Positions 14,929 to 24,484 of a stretch of 64,000 bases of DNA are shown piece after piece. The translations under genes were made by a program, and so were the position numbers. This DNA comes from CAZQRP01 sp964596125 (GTDB lineage Bacteria > Chloroflexota > Dehalococcoidia > GIF9 > UBA5629). The number at the start of each line of letters is the position of its first letter. The stretch's first letter is position 1. The notes beneath the pieces were generated by a model. That model was not told where the DNA came from, ran no database searches, and saw only the letters and a program-made list of their open reading frames with translations. The DNA is taken from positions 101,753 through 165,752 of the forward strand of contig CAZQRP010000005.1 in NCBI GenBank assembly GCA_964596125.1, written 5' to 3'.

Positions 14929-16635
14929 ATGAAAATTCTGCTTATGGGCAATCCCAATGTGGGCAAAAGTGCTATTTTTTCCAGATTAACTGGCACACGC
15001 ATCATTACTTCCAATTATCCCGGTAGCACTGTGGAATTTACTAGAGGTTATTTAAGCCTGGGTAAAGAGCAAGTCGAGGTTATCGACGTTCCCGGGACAT
15101 ATACTCTCGAACCGACCACTAAGGCGGAAGAGGTAGCTGTGGAGATGCTCAAAGGTGGTGATATAGTCATCAATGTCGTTGATGCTACCAATCTGGAAAG
15201 AAATCTTAACCTTACCCTGCAATTACTGAAAAGGCAGGTTCCGGTAATAGTTGCCCTTAACATGTGGGACGATACACGCCATCGAGGTGTGAATATCGAT
15301 GTTGCCAGGCTGGAAGAACTCCTTGGCGTGCCAGTTGTGCCCACGGTAGGAGTCACCGGACAGGGTATAAAGGAGCTTGTAAGCCGCCTTCCGGAAGTAA
15401 CAACATCCCAGACCACCTTTTCCAGCAGCTATGAACGGTGGATCAAGGTCGGTACCATTATCGAGCAGGTGCAATCTTTAAGCCATCGCCACCATACCTG
15501 GCGCGATGTTCTGGAGGATGCCAGCGATCATCCTATAGGTGGTGTATTTATTGCGCTGCTGGTTATTTCGGCCACCTTTTGGGGCATCCGTTTTATTGGT
15601 GAGGGTATCATCGGCTATATAACCGACCCGCTCTTTGAATGGTTATGGACTCCACTGCTTATGACACTTAGTCTTGCCATGGGTTCAGGCGGTTTCTGGC
15701 ACAGCATTCTGATAGGAAAGCTTATAAACGGTCAAATAGACTACCTTCAGTCCTTCGGTTTACTCAGCACGGGACTTTACATTCCACTTGCTGCGGTGCT
15801 TCCATACATCATCTCTTTCTATCTGGTGCTGGGAATACTGGAGGATACTGGTTACCTGCCCCGTTTGGCCGTATTGGTGGATACCATTCTACACAGGTTA
15901 GGATTGCACGGCTATGCCATCATACCTACTGTACTCGGTCTGGGTTGTAATGTGCCTGCGGTTATGGCGACACGGATTTTGGAGAGCCGGCGAGAGAGGT
16001 TTATCACAGCCACTCTGATTTCCATCGGTATTCCATGTGCAGCTCTACAGGCTATGATAATAGGGCTGGTGGGTAAGGCAGGTATGCAATATGTAGCTTT
16101 GGTCTATGGTAGCCTGTTTATAACATGGGGCATAATCGGTCTTATCCTCAATCGTGTTGTCAGGGGATTTAGCCCGGAACTGCTATTAGAGATTCCTCCC
16201 TATCGCTTACCACCCTGGCGGGTCGTTGGTGGGAAGCTCTGGCTCAGGGTATTAGGTTTCCTTAGAGAAGCTTTACCTATTGTTCTGGGTGGTATACTGG
16301 TGATAAATATTCTGTATACAATAGGAATCTTCGGTTTTATTGCCGATATCACTGCCCCCTTAATAAGCGGATTATTGGGACTACCAAAGGAGACTGTTAT
16401 TGCTCTGGTTATCGGTTTCCTACGTAAAGATGTAGCTATGGGTATGTTAGCTCCCCTGGCATTAACTGCCAAGCAACTAGTCATTAGTAGCACTGTATTA
16501 GCCATGTCTTTTCCATGTGTAGCTACTTTTGTGATACTGATTCGAGAATTGGGAGTAAAAGACATGCTTAAAGCTACTGGAATAATGTTGATAGCGGCAT
16601 TGGTGGCAGGCAGCCTGCAAAACCTGATCCTGTAA
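14929..16635 (+). CDS. feoB: Ferrous iron transporter FeoB
   Basis: This is a 568-residue Fe(II) transporter of the inner membrane. The N-terminal G domain shows G1 GNPNVGKS at residues 7-14, G3 DVPGTY and G4 NMWD. A helical spacer around residue 160-195 follows, then the Gate and core membrane domains with conserved cysteines in GLGCNVPAVMATR and GIPCAALQAM. It is shorter than the E. coli protein (about 770 residues) but within the range of compact FeoB proteins. No feoC was found. It is co-transcribed with feoA. Confidence 0.95.
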   Translation: MKILLMGNPNVGKSAIFSRLTGTRIITSNYPGSTVEFTRGYLSLGKEQVEVIDVPGTYTLEPTTKAEEVAVEMLKGGDIVINVVDATNLERNLNLTLQLLKRQVPVIVALNMWDDTRHRGVNIDVARLEELLGVPVVPTVGVTGQGIKELVSRLPEVTTSQTTFSSSYERWIKVGTIIEQVQSLSHRHHTWRDVLEDASDHPIGGVFIALLVISATFWGIRFIGEGIIGYITDPLFEWLWTPLLMTLSLAMGSGGFWHSILIGKLINGQIDYLQSFGLLSTGLYIPLAAVLPYIISFYLVLGILEDTGYLPRLAVLVDTILHRLGLHGYAIIPTVLGLGCNVPAVMATRILESRRERFITATLISIGIPCAALQAMIIGLVGKAGMQYVALVYGSLFITWGIIGLILNRVVRGFSPELLLEIPPYRLPPWRVVGGKLWLRVLGFLREALPIVLGGILVINILYTIGIFGFIADITAPLISGLLGLPKETVIALVIGFLRKDVAMGMLAPLALTAKQLVISSTVLAMSFPCVATFVILIRELGVKDMLKATGIMLIAALVAGSLQNLIL

Positions 16636-16928
16636 ATGCCAGTCCTGTTGAATTCGAAGGGCTGAAAAGGATATTCCATAGTAGAAGATGAAAACGCTCG
16701 TTACTGCCAGTGGACTGAAATTTTCCTAACATCACGGTTCTAAGATTGTATCAGCTCTTAAGCTTTTCACAATGACGTTTAAGGATTCTCATCATACAAC
16801 AACCTAAAGACCTGAGCCCAATTATCGGAAACACTTCATAGTGCATACTTTTGGCAGGCTGATTACAATTCGTCACTGTATCACCCTGGGTAATATGATA
16901 TGATAGTAAATATCGATAAGACTTTGCT

Positions 16929-17630
16929 ATGAAACCGACTTCCAAGTTATCTTTTAAGGTCGTTGCGGCGATATTTAGAATTTTTGTGAAAATTATCAGC
17001 CGCTGGGAGATAAAGGGTAAGGAAAATTTACCAGCGAGCGGTGGTATTATTGCCGTGTGCAACCATGTTCATTTACTGGACCCGGTTATACATATAATCA
17101 GTATCCTGCCCCGTAATAGTATTTTTATGGCAAAGGAAGAGCTTTTTCATGTCTGGCCTGTGCCTTTTTACCCTGTGTTAATGAATATTGCCGAAGCCTT
17201 TCCAGCTCACCGGCTCGGTACGCCTCAACAAATTGAGGAGTCGATTAGGAGGGCGGAGAATGTACTTGCCAAGGGCCATGTCTTCGGTATATACCCGGAA
17301 GGCATGCGCAGTACGTCGAGTCAGCTAAAAGTGGCCTATCGCGGTGCAGCAAGGATAGCTTTACGCAGCGGTGCACCTCTTATCCCTGTCGGTATTTACG
17401 GAACTGAGAAGCTTAAAGGCATCGGATGGATAAAGCGGCCCAGGATTACTGTAACTTTTGGAAAGCCATTTGATCTTCCAGGAAACAATGGATCAGACGG
17501 CTCTCAGCTACAATCGATGACCGGATTTATTATGGAACAGCTTTGTACTGTTCTTCCTCCTGAATATCATGGTCGATATGGTGATCAATCTAATTCCGAT
17601 TCCGGAGCTGATCATGACGTTAGAAATTGA
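16929..17630 (+). CDS. plsC: 1-acyl-sn-glycerol-3-phosphate acyltransferase
   Basis: This 233-residue protein is of the LPLAT/PlsC family, which acylates lysophosphatidic acid at the membrane during phospholipid synthesis. The catalytic H-x4-D motif is NHVHLLDPV near residue 44. The glycerol-phosphate binding motif appears as GIYPEGMRST, and later PLIPVGIYGTEKL is the last conserved block. An N-terminal hydrophobic stretch may attach it to the membrane. Its end overlaps the ispH start by about 17 bases, so the two are in one operon. Confidence 0.92.
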   Translation: MKPTSKLSFKVVAAIFRIFVKIISRWEIKGKENLPASGGIIAVCNHVHLLDPVIHIISILPRNSIFMAKEELFHVWPVPFYPVLMNIAEAFPAHRLGTPQQIEESIRRAENVLAKGHVFGIYPEGMRSTSSQLKVAYRGAARIALRSGAPLIPVGIYGTEKLKGIGWIKRPRITVTFGKPFDLPGNNGSDGSQLQSMTGFIMEQLCTVLPPEYHGRYGDQSNSDSGADHDVRN

Positions 17631-18477
17631 AAAGGCTCGCGAGCTTGGCTTCTGTTTTGGTGTCAGACGAGCTATTAAAATAATAAATGCAGGAGCCAAA
17701 GAGCACGAGGGATTAATGACTTTAGGGCCGATAGTACATAATCGACTGGTGGTCAGGAAGCTAGCTGAGAGGGGAGTTAATAAAGTCAGTGAAGTTGACC
17801 AGCTTCAAGGCAAGGCTGTAGCTATCCCGACCCACGGTATCTCGCCTGAATTGTTGTCACGTATTCGTGGTCAGCAGATTCAGATAATCGATACCACCTG
17901 TCCCATTGTGCGCAGTGCTCAGAAAGCCGCTAAAAAGCTGGCTGAAAATGGCTTTGGTGTTGTTATCTTTGGTGAAGCAAACCACTCCGAGGTTAAAGGG
18001 CTGCTAGGTTGGGCAGGTGATAAGGCTATAGCCACTCTGAACGGCGAGGAACTGGCAAATTCCAACCTGCCACGTCGATTGGGTATTCTCTCTCAGACTA
18101 CACAGAGCCGGTTACAGTTTGCCGACTTTGTTAAAAGTGTTATTGTCACTTTCCCGCATGTCCAAGAGTTACGTATTATTAATACTCTTTGTGAGGAGAC
18201 TCAGAAGCGGCAGGAGGCGGCTCTGGAACTGGCTGAGAAAAGCGATCTGATGATAGTGGTAGGCGGGCGTGATAGTGCTAACACACAGCGTCTTGCTGAG
18301 GTATGTATGCCCAACGTGGAGACTCATTTGATAGAGGCGGCGGATGAAATAGAAAGGGGCTGGCTTACAGGGAAAAAGCGGATCGGTGTTACTGCTGGTG
18401 CTTCTACTCCGGACGAAGCTATAGACGAGGTGGTGTTACATTTGAGTTCTCTCGCTGGGGGGAACGGAGAAGGTTAA
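17614..18477 (+). CDS. ispH: 4-hydroxy-3-methylbut-2-enyl diphosphate reductase
   Basis: This 287-residue enzyme carries out the last step of the MEP isoprenoid pathway and makes IPP and DMAPP. The three cluster cysteines are in GFCFGVRRA, DTTCPIVR and NTLCEETQKRQ. The catalytic glutamate region is GEANHSEVKGLLGW. I chose the start at MTLEIEKA because GGAG lies six bases before it; a longer frame from 17569 would add 15 residues that are not conserved in the family. It overlaps the end of plsC. Its stop shares bases with the stop of the convergent HIT gene. Confidence 0.95.
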   Translation: MTLEIEKARELGFCFGVRRAIKIINAGAKEHEGLMTLGPIVHNRLVVRKLAERGVNKVSEVDQLQGKAVAIPTHGISPELLSRIRGQQIQIIDTTCPIVRSAQKAAKKLAENGFGVVIFGEANHSEVKGLLGWAGDKAIATLNGEELANSNLPRRLGILSQTTQSRLQFADFVKSVIVTFPHVQELRIINTLCEETQKRQEAALELAEKSDLMIVVGGRDSANTQRLAEVCMPNVETHLIEAADEIERGWLTGKKRIGVTAGASTPDEAIDEVVLHLSSLAGGNGEG

Positions 18478-18815
18478 CCAAGCTGGTCGCTTAATCTTCT
18501 TCCGCCTAGAAGGTGGAGGTGTAAATGGGTTACAGCCTGACCTCCATCAGCACCACAATTTATTGCCAGGCGATATCCACTGGCTGATATGTTTTCGCTC
18601 TCAGCTATTTCTTTGGCAAGCAGGATCAAACGACCTATAAATCCATATTGCTCGCTATTGACCTGAGCTATTGAAACTATATGAGCCTTTGGCAAAATGA
18701 GAATATGCTTCGGTGCCTGAGGTTGTACGTCCCGAAAGGCTATAAATTCTTCATCCTGAAAGACGATGTCAGCAGGTATCTCTCCAGCAATAATTCGACA
18801 AAAAATACATTCCAT
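18474..18815 (-). CDS. HIT (histidine triad) family protein
   Basis: This 113-residue protein is a HINT-type nucleotide hydrolase or transferase. It starts with CIFCRIIAGEIPADIVF and ends with the triad HLHLHLLGG. Family members hydrolyse nucleoside phosphoramidates. The physiological role is usually unclear. It is probably co-transcribed with the Lrp-like gene 16 bases upstream. Confidence 0.95.
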   Translation of the reverse strand: MECIFCRIIAGEIPADIVFQDEEFIAFRDVQPQAPKHILILPKAHIVSIAQVNSEQYGFIGRLILLAKEIAESENISASGYRLAINCGADGGQAVTHLHLHLLGGRRLSDQLG

Positions 18816-18831
18816 AATACTAAGTCTGTTA

Positions 18832-19071
18832 CTAAGAGACGCGGATCGAAAGGCACGTCACTGTCCTGGTTACGCCATCTATCGGATGGACTTTTGTCGT
18901 CACCAGATTTCCCACAGCGTTTAAGTCGTCTTCTTCTACCACAGCAATGATATCATAGGGACCGGTTACGGCATCAACTGATTTTATCCCATCAGTTTTC
19001 TGGAGAACATTGATAACATCTTTGGTCTTTCCGACAGCCGTCTCAATAAGCACGAACGCTTTTGCTGCCAT
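18832..19071 (-). CDS. Stand-alone Lrp/AsnC effector (RAM) domain protein
   Basis: This 79-residue protein lacks a DNA-binding domain. The whole protein is the alpha-beta RAM domain of Lrp/AsnC regulators, with FVLIETAVGKTKDVINVLQ and the conserved GPYDIIAVVEEDD. Such stand-alone domains bind amino acids and form oligomers in the proteins studied; they may modulate full-length Lrp regulators or sense ligands. A GAGGGGGTG-type ribosome site is upstream. It is in one unit with the HIT gene. Confidence 0.9.
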   Translation of the reverse strand: MAAKAFVLIETAVGKTKDVINVLQKTDGIKSVDAVTGPYDIIAVVEEDDLNAVGNLVTTKVHPIDGVTRTVTCLSIRVS

Positions 19072-19249
19072 ACTATCACCCCCTCTGGTTGTAATTGTAA
19101 CTTATTGCTCCTGCTGACGCAATAGATTTACTTGCATCCGATGTCATTTTTAAATTATGACTAATTAGACAACCAACGGGTAAAGATACTTATGCATCCA
19201 CAAGGGAAATATAACAAAGTAATATAAATGATTGTATAATTGTAAAATA

Positions 19250-19816
19250 ATGAATAAGGCTGGTGATAAAGCACGTAGTATTTTCTGGTCGAGAGAGCGT
19301 TTTTTTCAAATACTGGCTCTGTTGTTAACACTAGCTTTTTGTTTTACTATCCTCCTTTATCACGAGAATATTGCTCAACTTCGAGTATATGGCTATTTCG
19401 GTGTCTTTCTTGTGTCCGTTATAAGCTCCAGCAGTATAGTAGTGCCTGTTCCCGGCTGGATAATAGTAGCCACATTAGGGGCTATCCTGAATCCCATTTT
19501 GGTGGGGATTATATCCGGTGTGGGAGGAACAATTGGGGAAATGACCGGCTATGCGCTGGGTTATGGTGGTCGAATAGCTGTAGATCAAAATCGTATTTAT
19601 CCTCGAATGGTGCAATGGATGACGAGATGGGGAAGTCTCACCATCTTTTTCCTGGCACTGATCCCTAATCCCCTCTTTGATGTTGCGGGTGCTATAGCTG
19701 GTCTGCTGCGCTTTCCTCTATGGAAATTTCTCCTGATAGGTGCTGCCGGCAGGATACCCAAACATATATTTTTTGCTTATGTCGGTTTGTTGGGTTGGCA
19801 GTTTTTGTCCTTGTAA
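19250..19816 (+). CDS. DedA/VTT-domain membrane protein
   Basis: This 188-residue membrane protein has about five hydrophobic segments. The VTT (SNARE-associated) domain is indicated by SSSIVVPVPGWIIVATLGAILNP and the later glycine-rich GGTIGEMTGYALGYGGR with FFLALIPNPLFDVAGAIAG. DedA-family proteins take part in lipid scrambling or flipping. The ATG at 19250 was preferred to an in-frame TTG 18 bases upstream; neither has a ribosome site. It is divergent from the Lrp-like gene. Confidence 0.85.
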   Translation: MNKAGDKARSIFWSRERFFQILALLLTLAFCFTILLYHENIAQLRVYGYFGVFLVSVISSSSIVVPVPGWIIVATLGAILNPILVGIISGVGGTIGEMTGYALGYGGRIAVDQNRIYPRMVQWMTRWGSLTIFFLALIPNPLFDVAGAIAGLLRFPLWKFLLIGAAGRIPKHIFFAYVGLLGWQFLSL

Positions 19817-19995
19817 GGATGCGGTTTTATACTATTCACATGACCGCTTATGAATGATTGGGAAGTATTGTTGGACAACTCACACAGTGCCGATAACCTG
19901 ATAGCAGGGCTATTATGATAATGGACAGCGACCTGAAGTAATGAAGTTTAGATTTAGACAGCCAACCTGAGTCTATCAAGCAGCCTTTCTTAATT

Positions 19996-21428
19996 CTATA
20001 CCGGCCTTCTATGCCAGTTAAGACAAATGACCATCGCTTGAGCTACGCCTTCGAAAGTGTGGAAAACAGGAAAATTTGCCTGGACACACGCTTCCTGGGC
20101 CTGGACAAATTCTTTCATCTCAGTGATATTTGTGGGCTGAGATAGAACCAGGAAAATTGGCTTACCGATAAGCTGACGGGCTCGCCTTAACGAGTCAATA
20201 ACGGCTGTCAGCAGTGGTGCTGAGACGGTAAGGCGCCCCGGCCCTTTTGTCCAGCGAGTAAACGGGTGAAATCCTGAATGAAATAGTAGGGAGTCGATCT
20301 CAGGAATATTTCCCAGGACTTGTAAGGCGCGGAGCAGGTCCTCCGGGTGACTGATATCTTCAGAATCCACTGGATTGGTGAACATACTTCCGACAAAAGG
20401 AGGGAACTGCTTCAGCTCTTCCTGTATTTCAGGACTGAGAGCCGGCACGCATAACCCAGATCTTTCCAGTTCATCGCTGGCCAAGATGTTCGGGCCACCT
20501 CCACTACCCAGTATGCCAACTCTGAGGCCCTGCGGGACAGGTGCCACAAAGCGGAAGCAACTAAAAGGTCGACCAGTTCTGCCAGGTGAGCAGCATGTAT
20601 AGCTCCTGCTTGCCGACAAAGTGCATCAAAAATCTGGTAGTTACCGCTGATACTGGCGGTATGTGTCCGGGATGACCGGCTTCCTCCTTCAGTTAGACCA
20701 CTCTTATAGAGGATCACTGGCTTTACAGCACACGCTGTTTTTATTGCTTGAAAGAAGCGTCGACCATCTCTTACGCCCTCGATATAACCGGCGATAATTT
20801 GAGTATCGGGATCCTGGGCAAAATACTCTATGAGTTCGCTTTCATTCACATCCAGGGCATTACCCTAGCTTATTACTTTGCTGAAACGTAATCCTCACAG
20901 GGCACCGTCACGGATGATTTGCATTGCATAACCTCCGTTTTGTGAAATGAAGGCTATGGGGCCTGGTTCCAAGGGGACACCCGTCACATTAGAAAATTTA
21001 CACCCGGGAGAGAAAATCCCTACGCAATTAGGTCCAATAATGCGGATACCTGTTGCTTTTGCTTTGTGGAGAAGAGCCGTTTCAAGTGCTTCTCCTTCTT
21101 TGCGGCCGGTCTCGCTGAATCCGGCGGTATATAAATGAATAGTATTTACTCCTTTAGCGGCACATTCTTCAAAGAGCGAGGGTATTTTATCAGCAGGAAT
21201 GCAGACTACAACATAGTCTACAGTGCCAGGCACGTCTTCAAGGCTGGGATAACATTTTTGACCGAGAATCTCCTTGTATTTCTGGTTTATCGGATAGATG
21301 GTAACGAAACCAGCCTTTATAAGGGCACGCATATGTTCGTTAGCAAAGGTCTGATCGTGAGAGGCACCTATAACGGCCACAGTTCGGGGTGAGAATAGCT
21401 TATCAAGAGATGCTCGTTGTTTTTTCAT
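19996..21428 (-). pseudogene. Broken ADP-forming acyl-CoA synthetase, alpha (CoA-binding) part
   Basis: Three pieces together make one acyl-CoA/acetyl-CoA synthetase (NDP-forming) alpha protein. Residues from 21428 down to 20898 give the CoA-binding domain (SPRTVAVIGASHD, GPNCVGIFSP, ISQNGGYAMQ). The frame then meets TGA at 20895-20897 and TAG at 20865-20867. Reading through both stops continues the family sequence (GLRFSKVIS, then GNALDVNESELIEYF). Near 20550 the homology moves to another frame (FVAPVPQGLRVGILGSGGGP). Two nonsense changes and one frameshift make it a decayed gene. It would end after the second succinyl-CoA-ligase-like domain; no ATP-grasp beta gene is adjacent. Confidence 0.85.
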
Positions 21429-21758
21429 TTCGAGAGTTCAAAATGGCGTGACCATTATAGTGTTGAGGCTGTAATACCTCTGGGAATGATTACGTATACA
21501 TCAGCTCAATGGTTGGTGTAGGAGGATTGAACAAGATAGTATTGAAGGTTGATGTTTCATATTAGATATAACTCTCAATTATCATTTATATCAGCTATAT
21601 CAGCAAGGGCCAGACTCATTTCAACGAGATGATCTGGGTGCATGTTCAATCGAGCGTTAGAAACTAGCTTTAATGTGATTAACTGCTCTTGCCTCGCTCA
21701 GAAGCTGCAAATTAAACGGTATGCCATGCATATTTTATTTTAAAGGAGATCAATAAGA
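21429..21758. other. Intergenic gap, nothing recognised
   Basis: This is about 330 bases between the pseudogene's start and the end of cysM. No gene, repeat or clear terminator was found. Confidence 0.4.
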
Positions 21759-22682
21759 TTATGGAGGACATTGTGCACACACAGACCTGAACAACGTTGT
21801 GCTCAGGTAACGATCTCCCCGATCTGGCAATATTACAACAATCGTGCCATGATCAAGGTCCTTGGCTATATGCAATGCTCCTGTTACTGCAGCCCCGCTG
21901 GACATTCCGAGAAAGAGACCTTCTTTGGTTGCAAGCAGTCTCGTTGTCTCAAATGCTTCATCATCTTCAACAGTGACTTTTTCATCAAACAGTTCGGGGC
22001 GATAAATCTGGGGGATTATGGATTCACCCATATTCTTGAGTCCCTGTATCGTATGTCCTTCGGTGGGTTCCACACCTACTATTCTGACTCCCGGCTTTTT
22101 CTCTTTAAGGTAACTGCCAACCCCCATAAGCGTTCCTGTAGTGCCCATGCCAGCAACAAATATATCGATCTCTCCATTAGTCTGGGAAAGTATCTCCGGG
22201 CCGGTCGTCTCGTAATGGGCAAGAACATTACTCCGGTTATCGAACTGGTTGGGCATGAAACATTTCTCAGGTTCTTCATTCACATACTGTCGTGCTCTCC
22301 TGATAGCGCCATCAGTGCCTTCATTTGCTGGCGTAAGTACCACTTCAGCGCCGAGGGCTATCAGAGCGCCCCGTCTTTCCGTACTGACGCATTCAGGCAT
22401 GAAAAGCTTAACACCGTAGCCTTTTGCGGCTCCGATCATTGCCAGAGCAATACCCATATTTCCTGACGTTGGCTCAACTATTATCTTATCTCTGGTAAGT
22501 TCGCCGGATTCCTCTGCTTTGCTTATCATGTAATAAGCCGGACGGTCTTTGACCGAACCTCCAGGATTGCTTCCTTCGAGTTTTCCCAGTAATTTTATCC
22601 TGGGATTCCCATTGAAATTTCTCAATTCTATAAGTGGCGTATTCCCAATAGCATCGAATATACTGAATTTTTTATTTTCCAT
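21759..22682 (-). CDS. cysM: Cysteine synthase, CysM type
   Basis: This 307-residue PLP enzyme makes cysteine from O-acetylserine and sulfide (or thiosulfate for CysM). The PLP lysine is in NPGGSVKDRPA. The substrate loop is EPTSGNMGIAL, the PLP phosphate loop is AGMGTTGTLMGV, and the C-terminal block is SSGAAVTGALH. The ERRGALIALGAEVVL and DRGDRYLSTTLF segments fit CysM better than CysK. The tail ends in CAQCPP, an unusual short cysteine pair. No serine acetyltransferase gene is adjacent. Confidence 0.9.
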   Translation of the reverse strand: MENKKFSIFDAIGNTPLIELRNFNGNPRIKLLGKLEGSNPGGSVKDRPAYYMISKAEESGELTRDKIIVEPTSGNMGIALAMIGAAKGYGVKLFMPECVSTERRGALIALGAEVVLTPANEGTDGAIRRARQYVNEEPEKCFMPNQFDNRSNVLAHYETTGPEILSQTNGEIDIFVAGMGTTGTLMGVGSYLKEKKPGVRIVGVEPTEGHTIQGLKNMGESIIPQIYRPELFDEKVTVEDDEAFETTRLLATKEGLFLGMSSGAAVTGALHIAKDLDHGTIVVILPDRGDRYLSTTLFRSVCAQCPP

Positions 22683-22931
22683 AACCCTATAAGTATCCTC
22701 TATATTCTAACTAAGATAGTAACTATTTTATCAGGCAAGCCTCGATCATTAAGGGACGATTCACCTTATTAGAAGTTTACGACAGCCTGCTTCACAAATC
22801 AAGTATCAGGAGCGAAGCCAGCAAATACGGGTGGTCATTACCAGCTTAACCAGTCGATTTTAGATATTGGCAAATTCTTGTTAGCTATATAAAATATAAG
22901 AAGCACAGTTGTCCTGGTGTCATCGTCAGGG

Positions 22932-22964
22932 TAATAAGTTACTGTACGTAAATATAACTTATTA
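22932..22964 (+). repeat. Inverted repeat upstream of the zinc-finger miniprotein
   Basis: The arms TAATAAGTTA (22932-22941) and TAACTTATTA (22955-22964) are exact complements with a 13-base spacer. They end 33 bases before the start of the 69-residue zinc-finger gene. This could be a regulator site or a weak AT-rich hairpin in the leader. Confidence 0.6.
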
Positions 22965-22997
22965 TTAGAAAGGCTAATAATTTTTAGGAGTGATACT

Positions 22998-23207
22998 ATG
23001 TCTACACAGGCCAAGTCTGGGAAATGCCCGGTTTGCTATGGAACAGGGAAAATGAATTGTCCTGCGTGTGATGGGAAAGGGAAGATTTTGGAGAAAGTAG
23101 AGACTACCGATGGGTGGGTAGAATCACAACTACATCGGTGCAATGAATGTGTGGGAAGTGGTAAAGTTAAATGTAATTATCCAGGATGTAAGTATAGCAA
23201 GATTTAA
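22998..23207 (+). CDS. DnaJ-type zinc-finger miniprotein
   Basis: This 69-residue protein is almost only a cysteine-rich DnaJ central-domain module. The repeats are CPVCYGTGK, CPACDGKGK, CNECVGSGK and a last CNYPGC. This gives two zinc sites of the CxxCxGxG kind. It lacks the J domain and the substrate-binding domains, so it is not a chaperone itself. Similar miniproteins are known as isolated zinc-ribbon proteins of unknown role. A TTAGGAGTG ribosome site supports the start. It stands alone between cysM (divergent) and the corrinoid operon. Confidence 0.85.
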   Translation: MSTQAKSGKCPVCYGTGKMNCPACDGKGKILEKVETTDGWVESQLHRCNECVGSGKVKCNYPGCKYSKI

Positions 23208-23482
23208 ACAGGACAATTTAGGAGTATCGGACATAGTTATCATCGTGAATGGGCATGTTTTGAACGGTGAAGATAACCATCAATGATAATTCTGATATGA
23301 CCATCATTATTGCCTAAACTCGCCATCAAGTCCTTATCATCGAAACTTGATTAGTTTATTCGTATCTGCTCGATAACCAGAAACGTAGTTTATTTTTAAA
23401 ATTCGTAATCTCTTCCGGAAAGTTTTTATTGTCGGACTTCAATAGTCTCTCCGTGTCACTAAATGTAGTTCCAAATAAATGC

Positions 23483-23511
23483 TTGACAGTAATGCAAGAA
23501 ATGGGTTATTG
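23483..23511 (+). promoter_or_regulatory. Promoter of the corrinoid methyltransferase operon
   Basis: TTGACA (23483-23488), 17 bases, then TTATTG (23506-23511). A leader of about 120 bases follows to the first gene at 23640. I did not recognise a cobalamin or other riboswitch in the leader or in the region 23208-23482. Confidence 0.5.
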
Positions 23512-23639
23512 TTCTCACTTAGGTATTACCCAGTATGGAGTAGACTACATGGTAACTCTTTGGTTTAATTGTCATTTAGGTGAAAATCCGGTACCTATGT
23601 ACCGACTCCTGGATCTAAAATAGCAAAGGGGGACTGAGG

Positions 23640-24434
23640 ATGAGAATCGTGGGCGAGAAGATTAACACAAGTCGGAAGAGCATCGAGGAAGCGGTTGAGC
23701 GACAAGATGCTGCATTTATCACCGGAGTGGCTCGAGAGCAGGCCGGAGCAGGCGCTCATTATATTGACATCAATGCCGGAACTTTTGTGGAGAAAGAGGT
23801 GGACTACCTGTGTTGGCTGGTTGAGACGGTGCAAGGTGAAGTTGATTTACCTTTGTCGCTGGATAGTCCCAATCCCAAAGCGCTCTCTGAAGCAATAAAG
23901 CTTTGCAAACATGAGCCGATGATTAATTCCATTTCACTGGAAGAAGAGCGCTTCCAGTCTCTTTTACCCATAATCGTATCTCAGCCCTGCCATGTGGTTG
24001 CCCTCTGTATGGCGCAAACATCTATGCCAACCACTGTGGAAGAAAGGGTCGAGGTCGGCTCCGAACTTATAAAAAGGCTAACAGGTGCCGGTATTCCGTT
24101 GGAAAGGATTTATATTGACCCGCTGATACAGCCTGTTGCCGTGGATACTAATATGGGGATAGCTGCTCTCGGAGCCATCAGTAAAGTCATGAACGATTTT
24201 CCGGGTGTAAACACCATCTGCGGTCTTTCCAATATCTCCTTCGGTCTTCCAGAGCGACGTATAATTAACCGTAACTTTCTCGCTCTTTGTATCGCCCATA
24301 ATATGAATACCGTTATTTTAGATCCCACTGATAAGCAGCTTATGACAACTCTTCTTTCCGTTGAAATGCTTCTTGGCAGAGATGAATATTGTGGGAATTA
24401 TATTGAAGCATATCAAAATGGTTACCTTGCTTGA
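23640..24434 (+). CDS. Methyltetrahydrofolate:corrinoid methyltransferase (AcsE/MtgA-like)
   Basis: This 264-residue pterin-binding TIM-barrel enzyme belongs to the AcsE/MtgA/MtrH-like group. Conserved segments are HYIDINAGTF, LPLSLDSPNPKAL, MINSISLEEERF, IDPLIQP and CGLSNISFGLPERR. It moves a methyl group between a corrinoid protein and tetrahydrofolate. Because MttB-type methyltransferases follow in the operon, it most likely takes methyl from the methylated corrinoid protein to make methyl-THF. GGGGGACTGAGG precedes the ATG. It is the first gene of a six-gene methyl-transfer operon. Confidence 0.92.
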   Translation: MRIVGEKINTSRKSIEEAVERQDAAFITGVAREQAGAGAHYIDINAGTFVEKEVDYLCWLVETVQGEVDLPLSLDSPNPKALSEAIKLCKHEPMINSISLEEERFQSLLPIIVSQPCHVVALCMAQTSMPTTVEERVEVGSELIKRLTGAGIPLERIYIDPLIQPVAVDTNMGIAALGAISKVMNDFPGVNTICGLSNISFGLPERRIINRNFLALCIAHNMNTVILDPTDKQLMTTLLSVEMLLGRDEYCGNYIEAYQNGYLA

Positions 24435-24484
24435 GTTTATATTATCATTTGTCTGTGAACTAAGTACGCTTAAGGAGGTTCGAG

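Noticed and set aside
20865..20867. In-frame TAG read as pyrrolysine or other recoding in the acyl-CoA synthetase
   Set aside because: A TGA lies 30 bases upstream in the same frame and a frameshift follows downstream. Decay explains all three better than recoding, and no pyl gene is in the window.
21771..22466. A 231-residue open frame opposite cysM
   Set aside because: cysM has all family motifs; the antisense frame shows none.
23429..23623. A 64-residue open frame before the methyl-transfer operon
   Set aside because: TTG start, no ribosome site, no motif; it overlaps the promoter region.
23208..23639. Cobalamin riboswitch before the corrinoid operon
   Set aside because: I could not find a B12-box-like core or the needed pairings; only a promoter is supported.
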